Assembly: GCF_050948175.1 (NCBI RefSeq)
Contig: NW_027490134.1
Coordinates: forward strand, 682,001-746,000
Direction: 5' to 3'
Source: Xylocopa sonorina
Taxonomy: Eukaryota > Arthropoda > Insecta > Hymenoptera > Apidae
DNA length: 64,000 nucleotides
Shown here: positions 9,681-20,473 of the stretch, in pieces
Layout of the letters: each line of letters starts with the position of its first letter
Position numbering within the stretch: position 1 is the first letter of the stretch
Notes under the pieces: model-generated
Told to the model about the DNA's origin: nothing
Seen by the model: only the letters and a program-made list of their open reading frames with translations
Databases searched by the model: none
Translations under genes and position numbers: made by a program

Positions 9681-9927
9681 ATTTTAGGAGCTCAGGCGTG
9701 GTAATTATCAAGAAGACATTCAAGAATTAAATCGGATACGTTCTAAATATTGGAATATGATCGAGTATTTGAAGACAGAACGTCGGAGAAAATTCCATGA
9801 CGGTATAGAACGTTCGAGAAGTCATTCATGCGACGCGGGTGCAGATTTGAGAGATAGCGTGAGAACGAAAATTAAACGAGTAGAGACAATTCGAGTTTAA
9901 ACGCGAGTGTCAAGTGAAAATTTTCGA
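9681..9927 (+). other. Leader between 5' LTR and gag
   Basis: About 250 bases without an ORF. A tRNA primer-binding site would be expected directly after the LTR; I see no clear TGG-initial match there, so the primer is undetermined. Confidence 0.5.
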
Positions 9928-11100
9928 ATGAAAAATTTGTGTAAAATCACAGTTACTGCGTTAAAGGAGGTATTAATGGAGCATAAACCACCTACTGCTG
10001 GTTCGAAAGCTGAATTAATTTCCCGTTTGATGGATGTTGACCCAGACAGAACGTGGATAGATAACAAGCTGAAAGAAGTTCGTGAAGATAATGAAGGGAC
10101 TTGTACTGGTGTATCATCAAACGTGGAGTCAGCAATGAATCTACAGCAACGAGAAATTAGTTTTTTTTTAAGGAAAAAGAATTAGCAGGAAGTGAGTTAG
10201 TCATGTTGCGCCTTGAGTTAGATACAATACGAAGGAAATTACAGGTTGAGAAAAATTTGGAAAATAAGCAGCGAAGATCGACGCGTAATTTTGAAGGCGA
10301 ACAATTTGATGTTGCTAGTGGCAGTGACAATATCTTGGCATTGAATAATGACAATGAGTGTAATGTTTTATCTCAATTTAGTCAGCCGCAAACGAATATT
10401 TCGGTAGTTGTACATTTACATGGTAAATATGATGGCAAATCTGGTGATAGTAAAATTTGGAAGAAACAGATAAAATTGTTGAAGACGACATATAAATTGG
10501 AAGATGACGTTGCACTATTACTTATCGGTATGCGACTGAAAGGAAAAGCAACCGACTGCTGGCAGAGCTAAGAGTTACGTTTTATCATCCACAAAGTAAA
10601 ATTGAAATAAGGTAGACATTTGAAGAGCAATTATGAAAGAGGAACCAAACATTTCATGAATATTTGCACAAGAAGATCATTCTTGGAAATCGAGTACCAA
10701 TCAATGACGATGAAATGCTTGAATATCTGATTGACGGCATCCCAGATTAAATGCTCCGGAACCAGGCGCGTATTCAACAGTTTACAACAACCAATCAACT
10801 TTCGAAAGCGTTTGAAAAGGTAATTCTTCGAGATCAAGGTTTGTCGAGTGTACAAATGTCAACAAAGTTTGAAAAGTGTGAAGACAATTTCGATAGAAAT
10901 GAACGAAAAGAGGTGGTAAATGTGGGTAAGATAAAAGAGTTCACCTGTAATATTGTACGATGTTATAATTGTGGTGGGCATGATCATATTAGCATGAATT
11001 GTCCAACGAAACATCGCGGTGTAAACTGTTTTATTTGTCAAGAACGTGGACATATTGCGTCGAAATGTCCCAAAAAATCTAAAGCGAGTGAAGAGAGCTG
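9928..11100 (+). pseudogene. gag pseudogene of the gypsy element
   Basis: The frame opens at ATG 9,928. Residues about 8-45 form a SAP-like DNA-binding motif (ALKEVLMEHKPPTAGSKAEL, then ISRLM). A frameshift at the T run near 10,160 moves coding to the frame from 10,203 (coiled-coil-like, then HGKYDGKSGDSKIWKKQ, the capsid region); this stops at TAA 10,569, with more stops to about 10,750. The frame from 10,751 carries two intact CCHC knuckles, CYNCGGHDHISMNC at 10,961 and CFICQERGHIASKC at 11,027. In intact relatives the product forms the particle and binds RNA. Three frames and at least four stops make it non-functional. Confidence 0.85.
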
Positions 11101-11733
11101 CGCGACATTAAGAGTATCGTACCGAAAGTATCTCAAAAATGTATTACTTAATAGATACGAGATCGAAGCATTAATAGATTCAGGAAGTGATTCTAGTTTA
11201 ATTCGCCCAGACGAGTATATTAAGCTTGGTTTTCTGCAATTACGACGCAATTGCATTTCGATGGTATAGATTCAAAAAATGATACGACATTTGGTGAATT
11301 TCAAGTAGAAATTACCATAGATGGGCACTCATATCCGACTTGTAGACAAGTAATCTCCGACACCATTGTTGGGCACAAGCTGTTGATAGGAATGAATTTC
11401 TTAAATGTAACCGATGTTAGCATTAGAGGTGGTAAAGTAAACTTTCGTCCATTACCAAAAGTAACACGCAAAATTGTTGAAAAAGAAAATATTGTACCGG
11501 AAATATTTAAAATAGATGTAACGAGTGACGTGTTAGAAGTAGATTAGCGAGTGGCAATAGAATATCGTGTTAGTAATTACAAACCGAGTGAAACCTTTGA
11601 ACCTGAAATTCCAATGAAATTAATATTGAAAGGCGAAGAGTCTATATATCAATCGACGAAACGATTGTCAGCGTCGCAAAAAGAGATTGTTAATGTGCAG
11701 ATAGAATACTGGATTATGGCTGGAGCCGCTTAG
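11101..11733 (+). pseudogene. pol: retroviral-type aspartic protease remnant
   Basis: The active-site motif ALIDSGSDSSLI lies at about 11,170-11,205 (Asp-Ser-Gly at 11,177), in the same frame as the zinc knuckles. The frame shifts near 11,250 and continues as a region with LLIGMNFL, which matches the second hydrophobic loop of these proteases, up to TAG at 11,545. Another open piece from 11,551 leads toward the reverse transcriptase. The catalytic triplet itself is intact, but the frame break separates it from the rest of the fold. Confidence 0.75.
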
Positions 11734-12440
11734 TTATCTACTTCTGATTATGCGAGTCCGGTTATTCGCGTTCGGAAGAAAAATGATTCGATTAGATTAT
11801 GTGTGGATTATCGACAAATTAATAAGAAGATTATTAAATATAGATATCCGTTACAATTGATTAAAGATCAATTAGATTAGATAGAAAGTATACAGCATTT
11901 ATTGTACCAGATGGTCATTATGAATTCTTACGAGTTCTTTTTGGTCTATGTAATTCTCCAGCAGTTTTTCAAAGATTTATAAATACCATATTTAGAGATC
12001 TTATCCGCGAAAGAACAGATTTAGCATACATGGATGGTCTGATTATTTCATCAAATGATATTGAACGTGGGATAAAAAATCTTAAAAGGGTTTTAACTGT
12101 AGCGAGCGAAGCCGGTTTAATATTCAGTTGGGAAGAATGTTGTTTTGTGCAAACTTCTGTCGGATTCCTCGGGCATGTAATCTACAATGGTTGTGTTCGC
12201 CCCTCACTAAAACTGATGCAGTCCGAAGATTTCCAGAGCCGACAAATGTTAAACAAGTACAAAGTTTACTTGGACTTATCGGGTGTTTTCGTAAATTTAT
12301 TCGTGAATACCCTGTAATTGCGCAATATTTGTCTAACCTACTGCAAGCGAATACTAAATTCTGTTTTGGAGCTACTGAAAAGGAAGCATTCATACGACAT
12401 AAACTTTTATTGAGTGAGAAATCAATGTTGAATTTATATT
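11734..12440 (+). pseudogene. pol: reverse transcriptase remnant lacking motif A, YMDG active site
   Basis: The fingers region is clear: ASPVIRVRKKNDSIRLCVDY, then RQINKK. After PLQLIKDQLD a stop occurs, and the sequence jumps to YTAFIVPDGHYEFLRV, so the block with the first catalytic Asp (motif A, about 30 residues) has been deleted at about 11,880. FGLCNSPAVFQRF follows, and the YXDD box reads YMDG at 12,027-12,038. SVGFLGHVIYNG lies in the same frame, then a shift near 12,185-12,200 moves to PTNVKQVQSLLGLIGCFRKF of the thumb/connection. Loss of one catalytic Asp and replacement of another mean no polymerase activity. Confidence 0.85.
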
Positions 12441-12454
12441 AAGTAGAAGTAGAG

Positions 12455-12830
12455 ATGGAGTTGCATACAGATGCTTCTGCGTTAGGGTACGGAGCGATTT
12501 TACTTCAAAGAAATAACGAAGATCAACCTTTTAACCCTGTATATTATTTTCTAGAGATAAGGCAACTTCTGCTGAATCTAAATACAGTAGCTATGAGTTT
12601 GAGGTTTTAGCAATAGTAAACGCGTTAAAGAAATTAGAAATTCATTTATTAGGAATTTCGTTTGTTATTGCTATTGATTGCCGAGCTTTTACTCTTACAA
12701 TGAATAAGAAAGATGTTTGTTTGTGAGTTACGCGATGGGCATTGTCGTCAGAAGAATTTGATTACCGGATAGAGCATCGTCCAAGGAAGAACATGATACA
12801 TGTTGATGCACTTAGTTGAAATCCCCCACC
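12455..12830 (+). pseudogene. pol: RNase H remnant
   Basis: HTDASALGYGAILLQ (first Asp present) starts at 12,464. A frame change follows, then AESKYSSYEFEVLAIVNALK (Glu present) and VIAIDCRAF (Asp present). A TGA follows near 12,725. Catalytic acidic residues survive although the frame does not. This domain removes RNA template during reverse transcription in intact elements. Confidence 0.78.
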
Positions 12831-12876
12831 TACGAATTTCCTAATCGATGAATCTGATGCAAGTCTTACAACACAT

Positions 12877-14090
12877 TTGTGGAAAGCACAGGAAGAAGAT
12901 GAGACTGTAATGAAACTTCGAGATTTAATACTTCAAAACAAGACGAATGATTATGTTCTACGGGGAAATTTTCTGTACAGAAAGTCTGGAGGTGATATTC
13001 AACTAGTAGTACCATGTCGGATGCAGTTACATGAAATAAGGCAAGCTCATGAGTGTGGACATTTTTCTGTGGTCAAGCCTGAAGCTATCGTACGTAAAGA
13101 TTATTGGATTCCAAATCTTCGGTAATAAGTTGAAAAGGTGGTAAGAAATTGCGTTGCATGCATCTTAGCCGAAAAGATGCAGGGGAAACAGGAGTGTCAT
13201 TTCAATCCAACTGGACAGGGGAATATTCCTTTTGATATATTTCATATCGATCATCTGGGATCGCTGCCATCAACAAAAAGACGTATCAGTACATATTTAT
13301 AATGGTAAATGCTTTTACAAAATTTACATGGCTTTATGTCGCAAAATCTACTACTACAGCTGAAGTTTTGTCACGCCTGAAGAAGCAAGCGACTGTTTTC
13401 TGTAATCCGCGTCGAATTATTTCTGATAGGGGAACGGCTTTCACAGCAAATGATTTCAAGCAATATTCTCAAGAAGAAAATATAGAACATGTTTCAACTA
13501 CAACAGGAAATTCTAGAGCTAATGGTCAAGTTGAACGTCGTAATAGAACATTCATACTGTTGTCAGCAAAATTAGCTGCACCTAAGCCCTGTGAATGATG
13601 AAAGTGTTTAGAAGTAGATCAACAATGTTTGAAATCAACAGTACATCGACGTATTGGTGCGTCACCATTTCATCTTCTCTCTGGGACACATTCACGCCTT
13701 GTAGAACATCTTGACATCCGGGACATACTTGCAAAGGAATGGATCGCACGTTTTCAAGATAAACGAGATGAACTACGACTCAAGCAAGTAAAAATATATC
13801 CAGGATCCAACAAGAGAATAGGCGAACTTTTGACAAGAGTAGACAAGAAGCTAGAATTTATCGTGAAGGACATTTAGTAGCAATTAAACGTATGCAACAG
13901 AGTCCTGGTCTAAATATACCTCATAAATATTTTGAACCGTATGAAGTTGCACGAGTTTTACGCAATCAACGATTTGTAGTTTGAAAGGTAGGGGAAGGAG
14001 AAGGAACGCTACAAACATCTATGTCAGCAAATACTATGAAATTATGGATCGAAGGAATCTATGATATTTATCTGAAATCGAAGACGATAT
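12877..14090 (+). pseudogene. pol: integrase remnant with all three DDE residues visible
   Basis: The zinc-binding HHCC domain is split over LHEIRQAHECGHF (13,027 on) and RNCVACI (Cys codons at 13,150 and 13,159), with two consecutive stops at about 13,124. The core shows FHIDHLG (Asp at 13,249), SDRGTAFT (Asp at about 13,430) and ANGQVERRNR (Glu at about 13,530), but they lie in two frames. A C-terminal part with LNIPHKYFEPYEVARVL lies at 13,905-13,975. It has more intact motifs than the rest of pol, but frameshifts and stops rule out a product. Confidence 0.82.
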
Positions 14091-14133
14091 GAATGAAGAC
14101 ATTCGGGCCGAATGTTCATGCAGGACGGCTGAG

Positions 14134-14378
14134 TGAAGGATAAAGAAATTATCTTAATTTAAAAGCTAATCAATAATTCAAGTTTCAAATGTTAGGTGCG
14201 TGGAATATTCTAGAATGCGAGCGAGAGCGAATGTGCGGTATAAATGAGATTTCCTGTGTGTTTTAAAACGATGAAGCAGTTGTTCATTAGCAGTCCTTGG
14301 AGTAATATCTCAGTTGAAAGAAACTATTTAATGATTTACAAAATCTTGTAGTTGTCTTTAATTAATGAGTTTTCTACA
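14134..14378 (+). repeat. 3' LTR of the gypsy element
   Basis: TGAAGGATAA...TTCTACA. satB resumes with TTATGCATAG directly after it; the first four bases pair with TTGT before the 5' LTR as a 4-bp target duplication. Confidence 0.88.
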
Positions 14379-14838
14379 TTATGCATAGAAGATTACTGCT
14401 TACATACTTTGAGAACTTGACATGAAATGCGCTATCGCTTTGCATGGAGCATTAAAACTCTACTGCTTTGACAAGCTGACACTATGAAGCGGCATCCCGT
14501 TGCATGGAACTGTAGAATCCTCATTCTCTTGAAGTGCAGAAGCAAATAAGCATAATGCTATCCATAGAAGATTACAGCTTATTTATTTCGAATTATTGAA
14601 ATCAGGTGGGCCATTGCAATGAATGGTGCTTTATTTACTTTCTCTTAAAATGTAGAAGCAGGTAAGCATTATGCTATGCATCGAAGTATACCGCTTACTT
14701 ACCTCGAAACGATGAAATGCTATGCGCCATCGCATTGCATAGAGCATTAGCACTCTTCTGTTTTGACACACAGACACCATGAAGCTCCATTCCATTGCAT
14801 GGAACTGTACAATTCATATTCGTTTGAAGACCTGAAGC
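14379..14838 (-). repeat. satB array, segment 2
   Basis: About two and a half diverged monomers that continue the monomer interrupted by the gypsy element. Contains GCGCTATCGCTTTGCATGG and GCGCCATCGCATTGCAT blocks. Confidence 0.85.
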
Positions 14839-15521
14839 TGCTAAGACATTGACAGCCGTTCCCACGATAACGCGGGTTTTTGAGTATGTCACTTGAGCGC
14901 CGGCCTCGCGAAAACGCTGGTTTCTGTGTCTGACGCTTGTGCGCTGATCCTATCATGATGTGCAATTTTTTGCTGGTTTGAGTATCTTGTACATCGATTT
15001 GTATGTACTGGCCATGGTTATGTCGATCTTCATTTTTTATGCCCAAAACATAAAACTTATGCGATAGTTTAGAAACGATCAAAGTAAGAATTATTCAAGT
15101 ATAAGTAGAATTAAATAGGGGTGTTCCTGAGTCTTTACTGCATTTCGGATTGAAAACTGGAGATTATACATGCAAAAGAATGGCTGTAGTTTTAGTATCG
15201 GCGTGGAAGACGAAACAGAATGTCGTACACATGGTTTCCACGATACATTCGGGAGAATTAATGAAAACAAATAAAATACACAGGAAAACTAAACAAGAAC
15301 TTGCAAAACCTTATTCCGTTATAGAATATAATAAATATATGATGGGTGCAGATTTGGCAGATAATTATTTATCATATTATTCCATCGTGAGAAAAACAGT
15401 GAAGCGAACAAAGAAGACAGTCTCATTTCTTTTAAAGTGCGCACTGTTTATTGCATTTAGATTATATATTGAATTGAGTGGCAACATGATAGAATATAAA
15501 TTGTCGAATACTGAAGTGTAG
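14839..15521 (+). mobile_element. piggyBac-like element C fragment
   Basis: The left part starts near ACATTGACAGCCGTTCCCAC and ATAACGCGGG, words that look like a piggyBac-type end, and contains no recognisable coding sequence for about 250 bases. The right part is transposase coding (15,150-15,521). There is no matching right TIR; satB follows directly. It belongs to a different subfamily from A and B. Confidence 0.6.
15150..15521 (+). pseudogene. piggyBac transposase fragment (element C)
   Basis: An uninterrupted stretch of about 120 codons without a proper ATG start. It matches the piggyBac catalytic core between the second and third Asp and beyond: AWKTKQNVVHMVSTIHSGEL, KPYSVIEYNKYMMGADLADN, then LSYYSIVRKTVKRTKK and SFLLKCALFIAF. 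The Asp in MGADLAD is the third catalytic residue. N-terminal half, first two catalytic residues and Cys-rich C-terminus are missing. It lies between satB segments. Absence of stops over this length suggests it is younger than A and B, or just lucky. Confidence 0.75.
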
Positions 15522-16560
15522 AAGAAGAACATCATAATTCTCTTTAAACGTTGAAACGATATGTACCATCACATTATATGGATCAGTGGAAGTCTCTTTA
15601 TTTCATGCGCATTAACATCCCGATGCATGGATCTGTAGAATTCACATACTTTCGAAGTGTGGAAGCAGATAAGCATAATGTTATGTATAGAAGATTACAG
15701 CTTACTTACTTTGATACATTGAAATGAAATGCGCCATCGCATTGCATTGAGCATTAGATCTGTATTGCTTTGACAATGCTTTGACGTGCTTTAACGTGCT
15801 TTGACACGCAGCCACCTTAAAACGCCATTGAATTATATGGAACAGTATATTTTATATTCGCGTGAAGAGCTGAAGCAGATACACATAATGATGTGCATAG
15901 AAGATGACAGCTTATTTAAATTGAAACGTTGAAATGAGATGCGACACCGCATTGCATGGAGCAGCAGAACTGCGTTTTCGTAATTACGTTATGCAAAAAT
16001 CATAAATCCCCATCTGGCATGGAACTATAGAATTCACATTCTCTTGAAATGTAGAAGCACTCAACAATATTGTTATGCATAGAAGATTATAACTTACTTA
16101 CATTGAAAGGCAGAAATGAGAGGTGCCATTGCATTGCATGGACCACTACAGCTCAACTGCTTTGATACGCAGATAGTGTGAACTGCCCCCCCCCCCCCCC
16201 CCCGTTGCATCAAACTGTAGAATTATCAATCTTCTGAAATGAAAAAGCATATAAGCATAATGCTGTGTATAGAATATTAGAGTTTACTTACTTCGAAACG
16301 TTGAAATGAGGTGCGGTATCGCATTGCATGGAGCAGTAGAAGTCTACTGCTTTGGCATGCAGACACTGTGAAACGCGATCGCTTTACATGAAATATTCGT
16401 AATGTAATTCCTCTGAGGAGGAGCAGCAAACGAGTATAATGCATTGCATAGGGCATTACTACTTACTTGCTTTGAAACTTTGGAATAAAATGTATCATCG
16501 CGATACATGGAGCATTAGAACTCTATTGCATCGATACTTATGAATCCTATGAATCATACA
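15522..16560 (-). repeat. satB array, segment 3
   Basis: About six diverged monomers, same orientation as segments 1 and 2. One monomer contains a triplicated short motif, TTTGACGTGC/TTTAACGTGC/TTTGACACGC, at about 15,765-15,810, and another the C run at 16,186. Confidence 0.85.
16186..16203 (+). repeat. Homopolymer of 18 C
   Basis: Eighteen consecutive C where other satB monomers have ATCCCG, so a three-base C run appears to have expanded. Length may be an assembly estimate. Confidence 0.9.
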
Positions 16561-16766
16561 ATTGCATGCAATGTGATGGCGTTTCGTAGTGTCTGCGTGC
16601 CAATGCATGAAAGTTCTAATACTTCATGCAGTGCTACAGCCCATCTCTCTTCAACGATTTAAGGAAACTTATTTGTAATGTTCTATGCATTGCATTATGC
16701 TTATCTGCTTCTGCTCTGGAAAACAATATGAGTTCTACAAATTCATGCAACGGGATAGTCTTCTAA
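16561..16766 (+). repeat. satB fragment in inverted orientation
   Basis: Here the satB blocks run the other way (ATGCAATGTGATGGCG, CATTGCATTATGCTTATC). The switch occurs at about 16,555-16,565 around AATTGCATGCAA. It marks the inner edge of the inverted module, and the counterpart on the left is 5,157-5,268. It carries about 50 bp of additional satB sequence compared with that side. Confidence 0.7.
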
Positions 16767-17295
16767 GTGTAAAGTCGTGCGTAGCGCCTGCCACCCATTC
16801 CACACATGAGCCTTCTCGCACTCCCAGCATCAACCCTTGAACTCAGGCAACCTGCCACACTCGTCTGCAGAATCGGCAACCGGCAGCGTTCACGCGACCC
16901 AACTTGCACGCGCTCACACACTCCAAGTACCGCTGTGTCACTCGAACCGACCAGTATACGTGGTTCGTTCACACCAGGCATCGCTGTTTCACTCTCATCG
17001 ACGAGCACTACTGTCTCAGTCGAACTAACGAGTATATCTGCCTCGCTCGCATCAAAGATGTACACCCTCGTCTACCTCGCATCGGTGATTTCGTCCTGCT
17101 GAAAGACGCAGTCGCAGCCCATCACCTCAATGGGAACTCCTTCAATTCAGGGATCCGACTTTACCAGAACCTGTATTCTACTTATAAGCCTCTTACATAC
17201 ATATAAATACTATATCCGGACTAATGTATTGCTGCATATGAGAATTCATAAATCCAAGTTACACACATTAAGCCGCATGCTCCTCGCAACGATCC
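16767..17295 (+). mobile_element. LTR-like terminus (right arm)
   Basis: Starts near AGTGTAAAGTCGTGCGTAGC followed by GCCTGCCACCC, the start shared with 5,156 (minus) and 20,474 (plus). The next 450 bp are rich in CACTC-, TCGCA- and CACGC-type words and are not clearly alignable to the satA insertions. I see no coding sequence that I can name. The 3' limit is where the module's GGATCCGTTAATCCCCC-like block starts (about 17,296). Confidence 0.4.
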
Positions 17296-17783
17296 GTTAA
17301 TCCCCCACTAGCTGGACCACATGCTTTGATGATTTTTCAAGTAAATATTTCAAATTAGTATAAATATTAATACATATTTTATATTTTAGTTGTTTCTAAA
17401 TACGATAACTCCTTAAGATACTCCATTACATTTGAAATCCTATCAAATTTTATATCATTTCATGATGTTTTAATTAAATATTTGAAATTGGTTTATGTAA
17501 TTACACTTATCATATATTTTAATTACGTAAAAATAGATCATCCCTTCTAGATAAAAATAAATATCTATATATTGTATAAGTCGATTATTTATTTGCTTGC
17601 CCCAGTTCGCTCTGTTTCCATCGAGGCTTGCAAATCCCTCTTCGTTATTCTTGTAATTCGTACTTTGGAATGTATGTAGTACGCATTGACAGTCCGACGC
17701 TGAAAATATCTCAACCAATTCTGCTTTACGCAATTAGCAGATATACAACCTCCTATCAACATTATGTCTACTTTTGATTTGGT

Positions 17784-18101
17784 TCAGTTCTCAAAGTATG
17801 TATAGTCTTCCTTCGGATTCGTCGCGATTAGGTCGTTTCTTACAGCCATTTTGATGATCTCTTCCTCTCTATGGTTGTTCTTCTTACTACCCCAAATTAC
17901 CGATCTTCCGTTCAGGTCACCTGCGATTATTATTCTGTTTGCTTTCTCTACCTTTTCTATGCTGACCTCAATTTGGTTTATATATTCTTCGATTTCTTCC
18001 CGTTCCTGTTCGGCGAGAAGTAGCAGCTTATAGCTTTTGTTCCTTCGATCATTGCATGAACGATTCCGGTCGAGGAGTATATGGTGCCATATGTGAATCA
18101 T
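17784..18101 (-). pseudogene. ORF2 AP-type endonuclease remnant (copy 2)
   Basis: An open stretch of about 105 codons. It contains INQIEVSIEKVEKANRIIIA, then GDLNGRSVIWGS, a catalytic-loop motif of AP-type endonucleases, then EEEIIKMAVRNDLIATNP and YTYFEN. Upstream of about 18,030 the correct reading lies in another frame, the same break as in copy 1. Downstream, KYELQE-like sequence is found near 17,660. It shows what copy 1 lost after GDLN. Confidence 0.7.
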
Positions 18102-18306
18102 TTTCGATTAACGCCTGTTATACATATCGCAGCGTCACCGTTCGCGCCTACAGTCAGTAATCTTCCATCTTGTGTGCTTCTGATATTATTACCACGTCAG
18201 TCTCTTGATCATTCGCATTTGCTCCATGCTATCTTGCGCGATTCGGCATCTGTTCAGATCGATTTGCAGGACTTTCAACTCCATATTCGTTTCTCGATCT
18301 TTTCTA

Positions 18307-18455
18307 CTAACACCTCCCTATAGGCCGGACAATTAAAGCTCCGGCAACCTGTGTGACATACGGATTGCACCTTCCTGCCTCGCTACAGATGATACATTTC
18401 GATTTATATGCGATGCAACCGAACATCGTATAAATCGGGGACCCGCATCTTCGGC
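18307..18455 (-). pseudogene. ORF1 zinc-knuckle remnant (copy 2)
   Basis: CRRCGSPIYTMFGCIA and KCIICSEAGRCNPY, that is, knuckles 2 and 3 of ORF1. The His of knuckle 2 is Tyr, as in copy 1. An open frame continues upstream into satA, so the apparent 101-codon ORF at this place is a chance fusion of satellite and gag. Confidence 0.7.
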
Positions 18456-20473
18456 ATGAGACATAGAAACGAGATGCGATGTCGCGATTTATGAAGAATA
18501 AGAACTCTATTGCTTCGATACGCAGACATCTGGAAACGCTATTCCGTAGCAAGCAATTGTGGGATTTGAATTCCTCTGAAGTGCTGACGAGAATATACAT
18601 AACGCGTTGCATTGAATATTATATCTTATCATGAAACATAGAATTGTGATTTGTTATCGCGTTTTATAAAGGATTAGGACTCCATTGCATCGATACGTAG
18701 ACATCCGGAAACGCTATTCCGTAGCAAGGAAGAGTTGCATTTCCATTCTTTTGAAGTGTTGACAAGCTATACAGAACGCGTTGCATTGATATCACATCTT
18801 ATCATGAAACATAGAAATGAGATGCGATATACCGTTTTAAGAAGTATTTGAACTCTATTGCTTCGACACGTAGACATCTGAAATCGCATTTCCTAGGAAG
18901 GATGTGGTGCATTTACATTCTTTTGAAGTGTAGACGAGGTATACATAACACTTCGCAATGAATATTATATCTTGTCATGACACATAGAGGTGTGATGCGA
19001 TATCCCGTTTTAAGAAGCATTAGAACTCTATTGCTTCGATACGTAGAGATCTGCAAACGCTATTTCCCAGCAAGGAAGTGTCGCATTTACATTCATTTGA
19101 AGTGAATACGAGGTATACATGACACTTCGCAATGATTACTATATCTTATCATGAGACATAGAAATGATATGCGATATCGCGTTTTAAGAAGCATTAGAAC
19201 TCATTCCTTCGATACGTAGACATCCGCGAACGATATTTCCTAGCAACGAAGTGTCGCATTTTCATTCTTCTGAAGTGACTACGAGGTATACGTGACACTA
19301 CGCAATGAATATTATATCTTATCACGAAACATAGAAATGAGATGCGATATCGCGTTTTAAGAAGCAAAAGAACTCTGTTGCTACGATACGTAGACATCTG
19401 CAAACGTTATTTCCTAGCAAGGAAGTGTCACATTAACATTCTTCTGTGGTGAATACGAGGTATACATAACACTCCACAATGAATATTATATCTCATCACG
19501 AAACATAGAAATGAGATGCGATGTCGCGTTTTAAGAAGCATTAAAACTCTGTTGCTTCGATACATAGATATCTGGAAACGCTATTTCCTAGCAAGGAAGT
19601 GTCGCATTTATATTCATTTGAAGTGTATGCGAGGTATACATGCCACTCCGCAATGAATATTATACCTTATCATGAATCATAGAAATGAGCTGCGATACCG
19701 CGTTTTGAGAAGCATTAGAACTGTATTGCTACGATATGTAGACATCTGTAAGCACTATTTCCTAGCAAGGAAGTGTCGCATTTACATTCATTTGAAGTGA
19801 CTACGAGGTATACAATAACACTGCACAATGAATATTATATCTTATCATGAAACATAGAAATGAGATACGATGTCGCGGTTTAAGAAGCATTTGAACTCTA
19901 TTGCATCGATACGTAGACTTCTGCAAACGCTACTACCTAGCAAGTTAGTGTCGCATTTACATTCTTTTAATGTGAATACTAGGTATACATGACACTTCGC
20001 AATGAATATTATATCTTATCATGAAACATAGAAATGAGGAGCTATATCGCGTTTTGTGATGCACTATATCTCTATAGCTTCGATACAGAGATATCTGGGA
20101 ACGTAATTTCCTAGAAAGTAAGTGTCGCATTTACATTCATTTGAAGTGTAGACGAGGAATACATAACACTTCGCAATGAATAATATATCTTATCATGAGA
20201 CATAGAGATGAGATGCGATATCCCGTTTTAAGAATCATTAGAACTCTATTGCTTCGATAAGTAGACATATGGGAACGTAATTCCCTAAAAGGAAGTGTCG
20301 CATTTACATTCTTTTGAAGCGAATAGGAGGTATACATAACACTCCACAATGAATATTATATCCTATCATGAGACATAGAAATGAGATGCGATACCCCGTT
20401 TTAAGAAGCATTAGAACTTTATTGCTTCGATACGTAGATATCTGCAAACGCCTAGCAAGGAAGTGTCGCCTTT
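18456..20473 (-). repeat. satA block 1 (minus orientation)
   Basis: About 11.6 monomers of 174 bp. Plus strand reads GAAATGAGATGCGATATCGC, then GCATTAGAACTCTATTGCTT, then CTATTTCCTAGCAAGGAAG, then GTATACAT. Copies are moderately diverged. The block runs from the non-LTR fragment to the LTR-like insertion at 20,474. Confidence 0.93.

Larger units (their letters stand above)
9433..14378 (+). mobile_element. Ty3/gypsy LTR retrotransposon, full length but dead
   Basis: Two LTRs of 248 and 245 bp enclose gag and pol in the gypsy order: protease, reverse transcriptase, RNase H, integrase. The element sits in satB. The left flank ends ATGTTGT and the right flank starts TTATGCATAG; removing the element and one 4-bp target copy (TTRT) restores the satB motif ATGTTATGCATAGAAG. 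Coding regions are broken by many stops and frameshifts, and the LTRs differ at roughly one position in seven by eye, so the insertion is old. Confidence 0.9.
16600..18455 (-). repeat. Right arm of the long inverted repeat
   Basis: Reverse complement of the 3,885-5,262 module with the same order of parts. It is longer because the part between LTR-like end and AT-rich tail is about 450 bp here, and because the endonuclease lacks the deletion seen in the left arm. Its outer end stops within the gag knuckle region, directly at satA. Confidence 0.75.
17296..18455 (-). mobile_element. Non-LTR retrotransposon remnant, R1/TRAS-like (copy 2)
   Basis: Minus-strand copy of the 3.9-4.9 kb element. From right to left: gag knuckle 2 onward (18,455-18,300), endonuclease (to about 17,700), AT-rich tail (17,650-17,300). 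It is 5' truncated exactly at the satA border and has no reverse transcriptase. It keeps about 200 bp of endonuclease that copy 1 has lost. Confidence 0.7.

Noticed and set aside
9681..9720. tRNA primer-binding site of the gypsy element
   Set aside because: The only TGG near the LTR end (GTGGTAATTATC) lies about 20 bases in and does not match a tRNA 3' end that I can name.
16806..17206. Several 63-100-codon ORFs in the right-arm LTR-like part
   Set aside because: Overlapping frames on both strands with Ser/Thr/Val-rich, low-complexity products; not present in the left arm.
18307..18612. 101-codon minus-strand ORF as one protein
   Set aside because: Its first half is satA sequence and its second half gag zinc knuckles; the fusion arises from the junction at 18,455.
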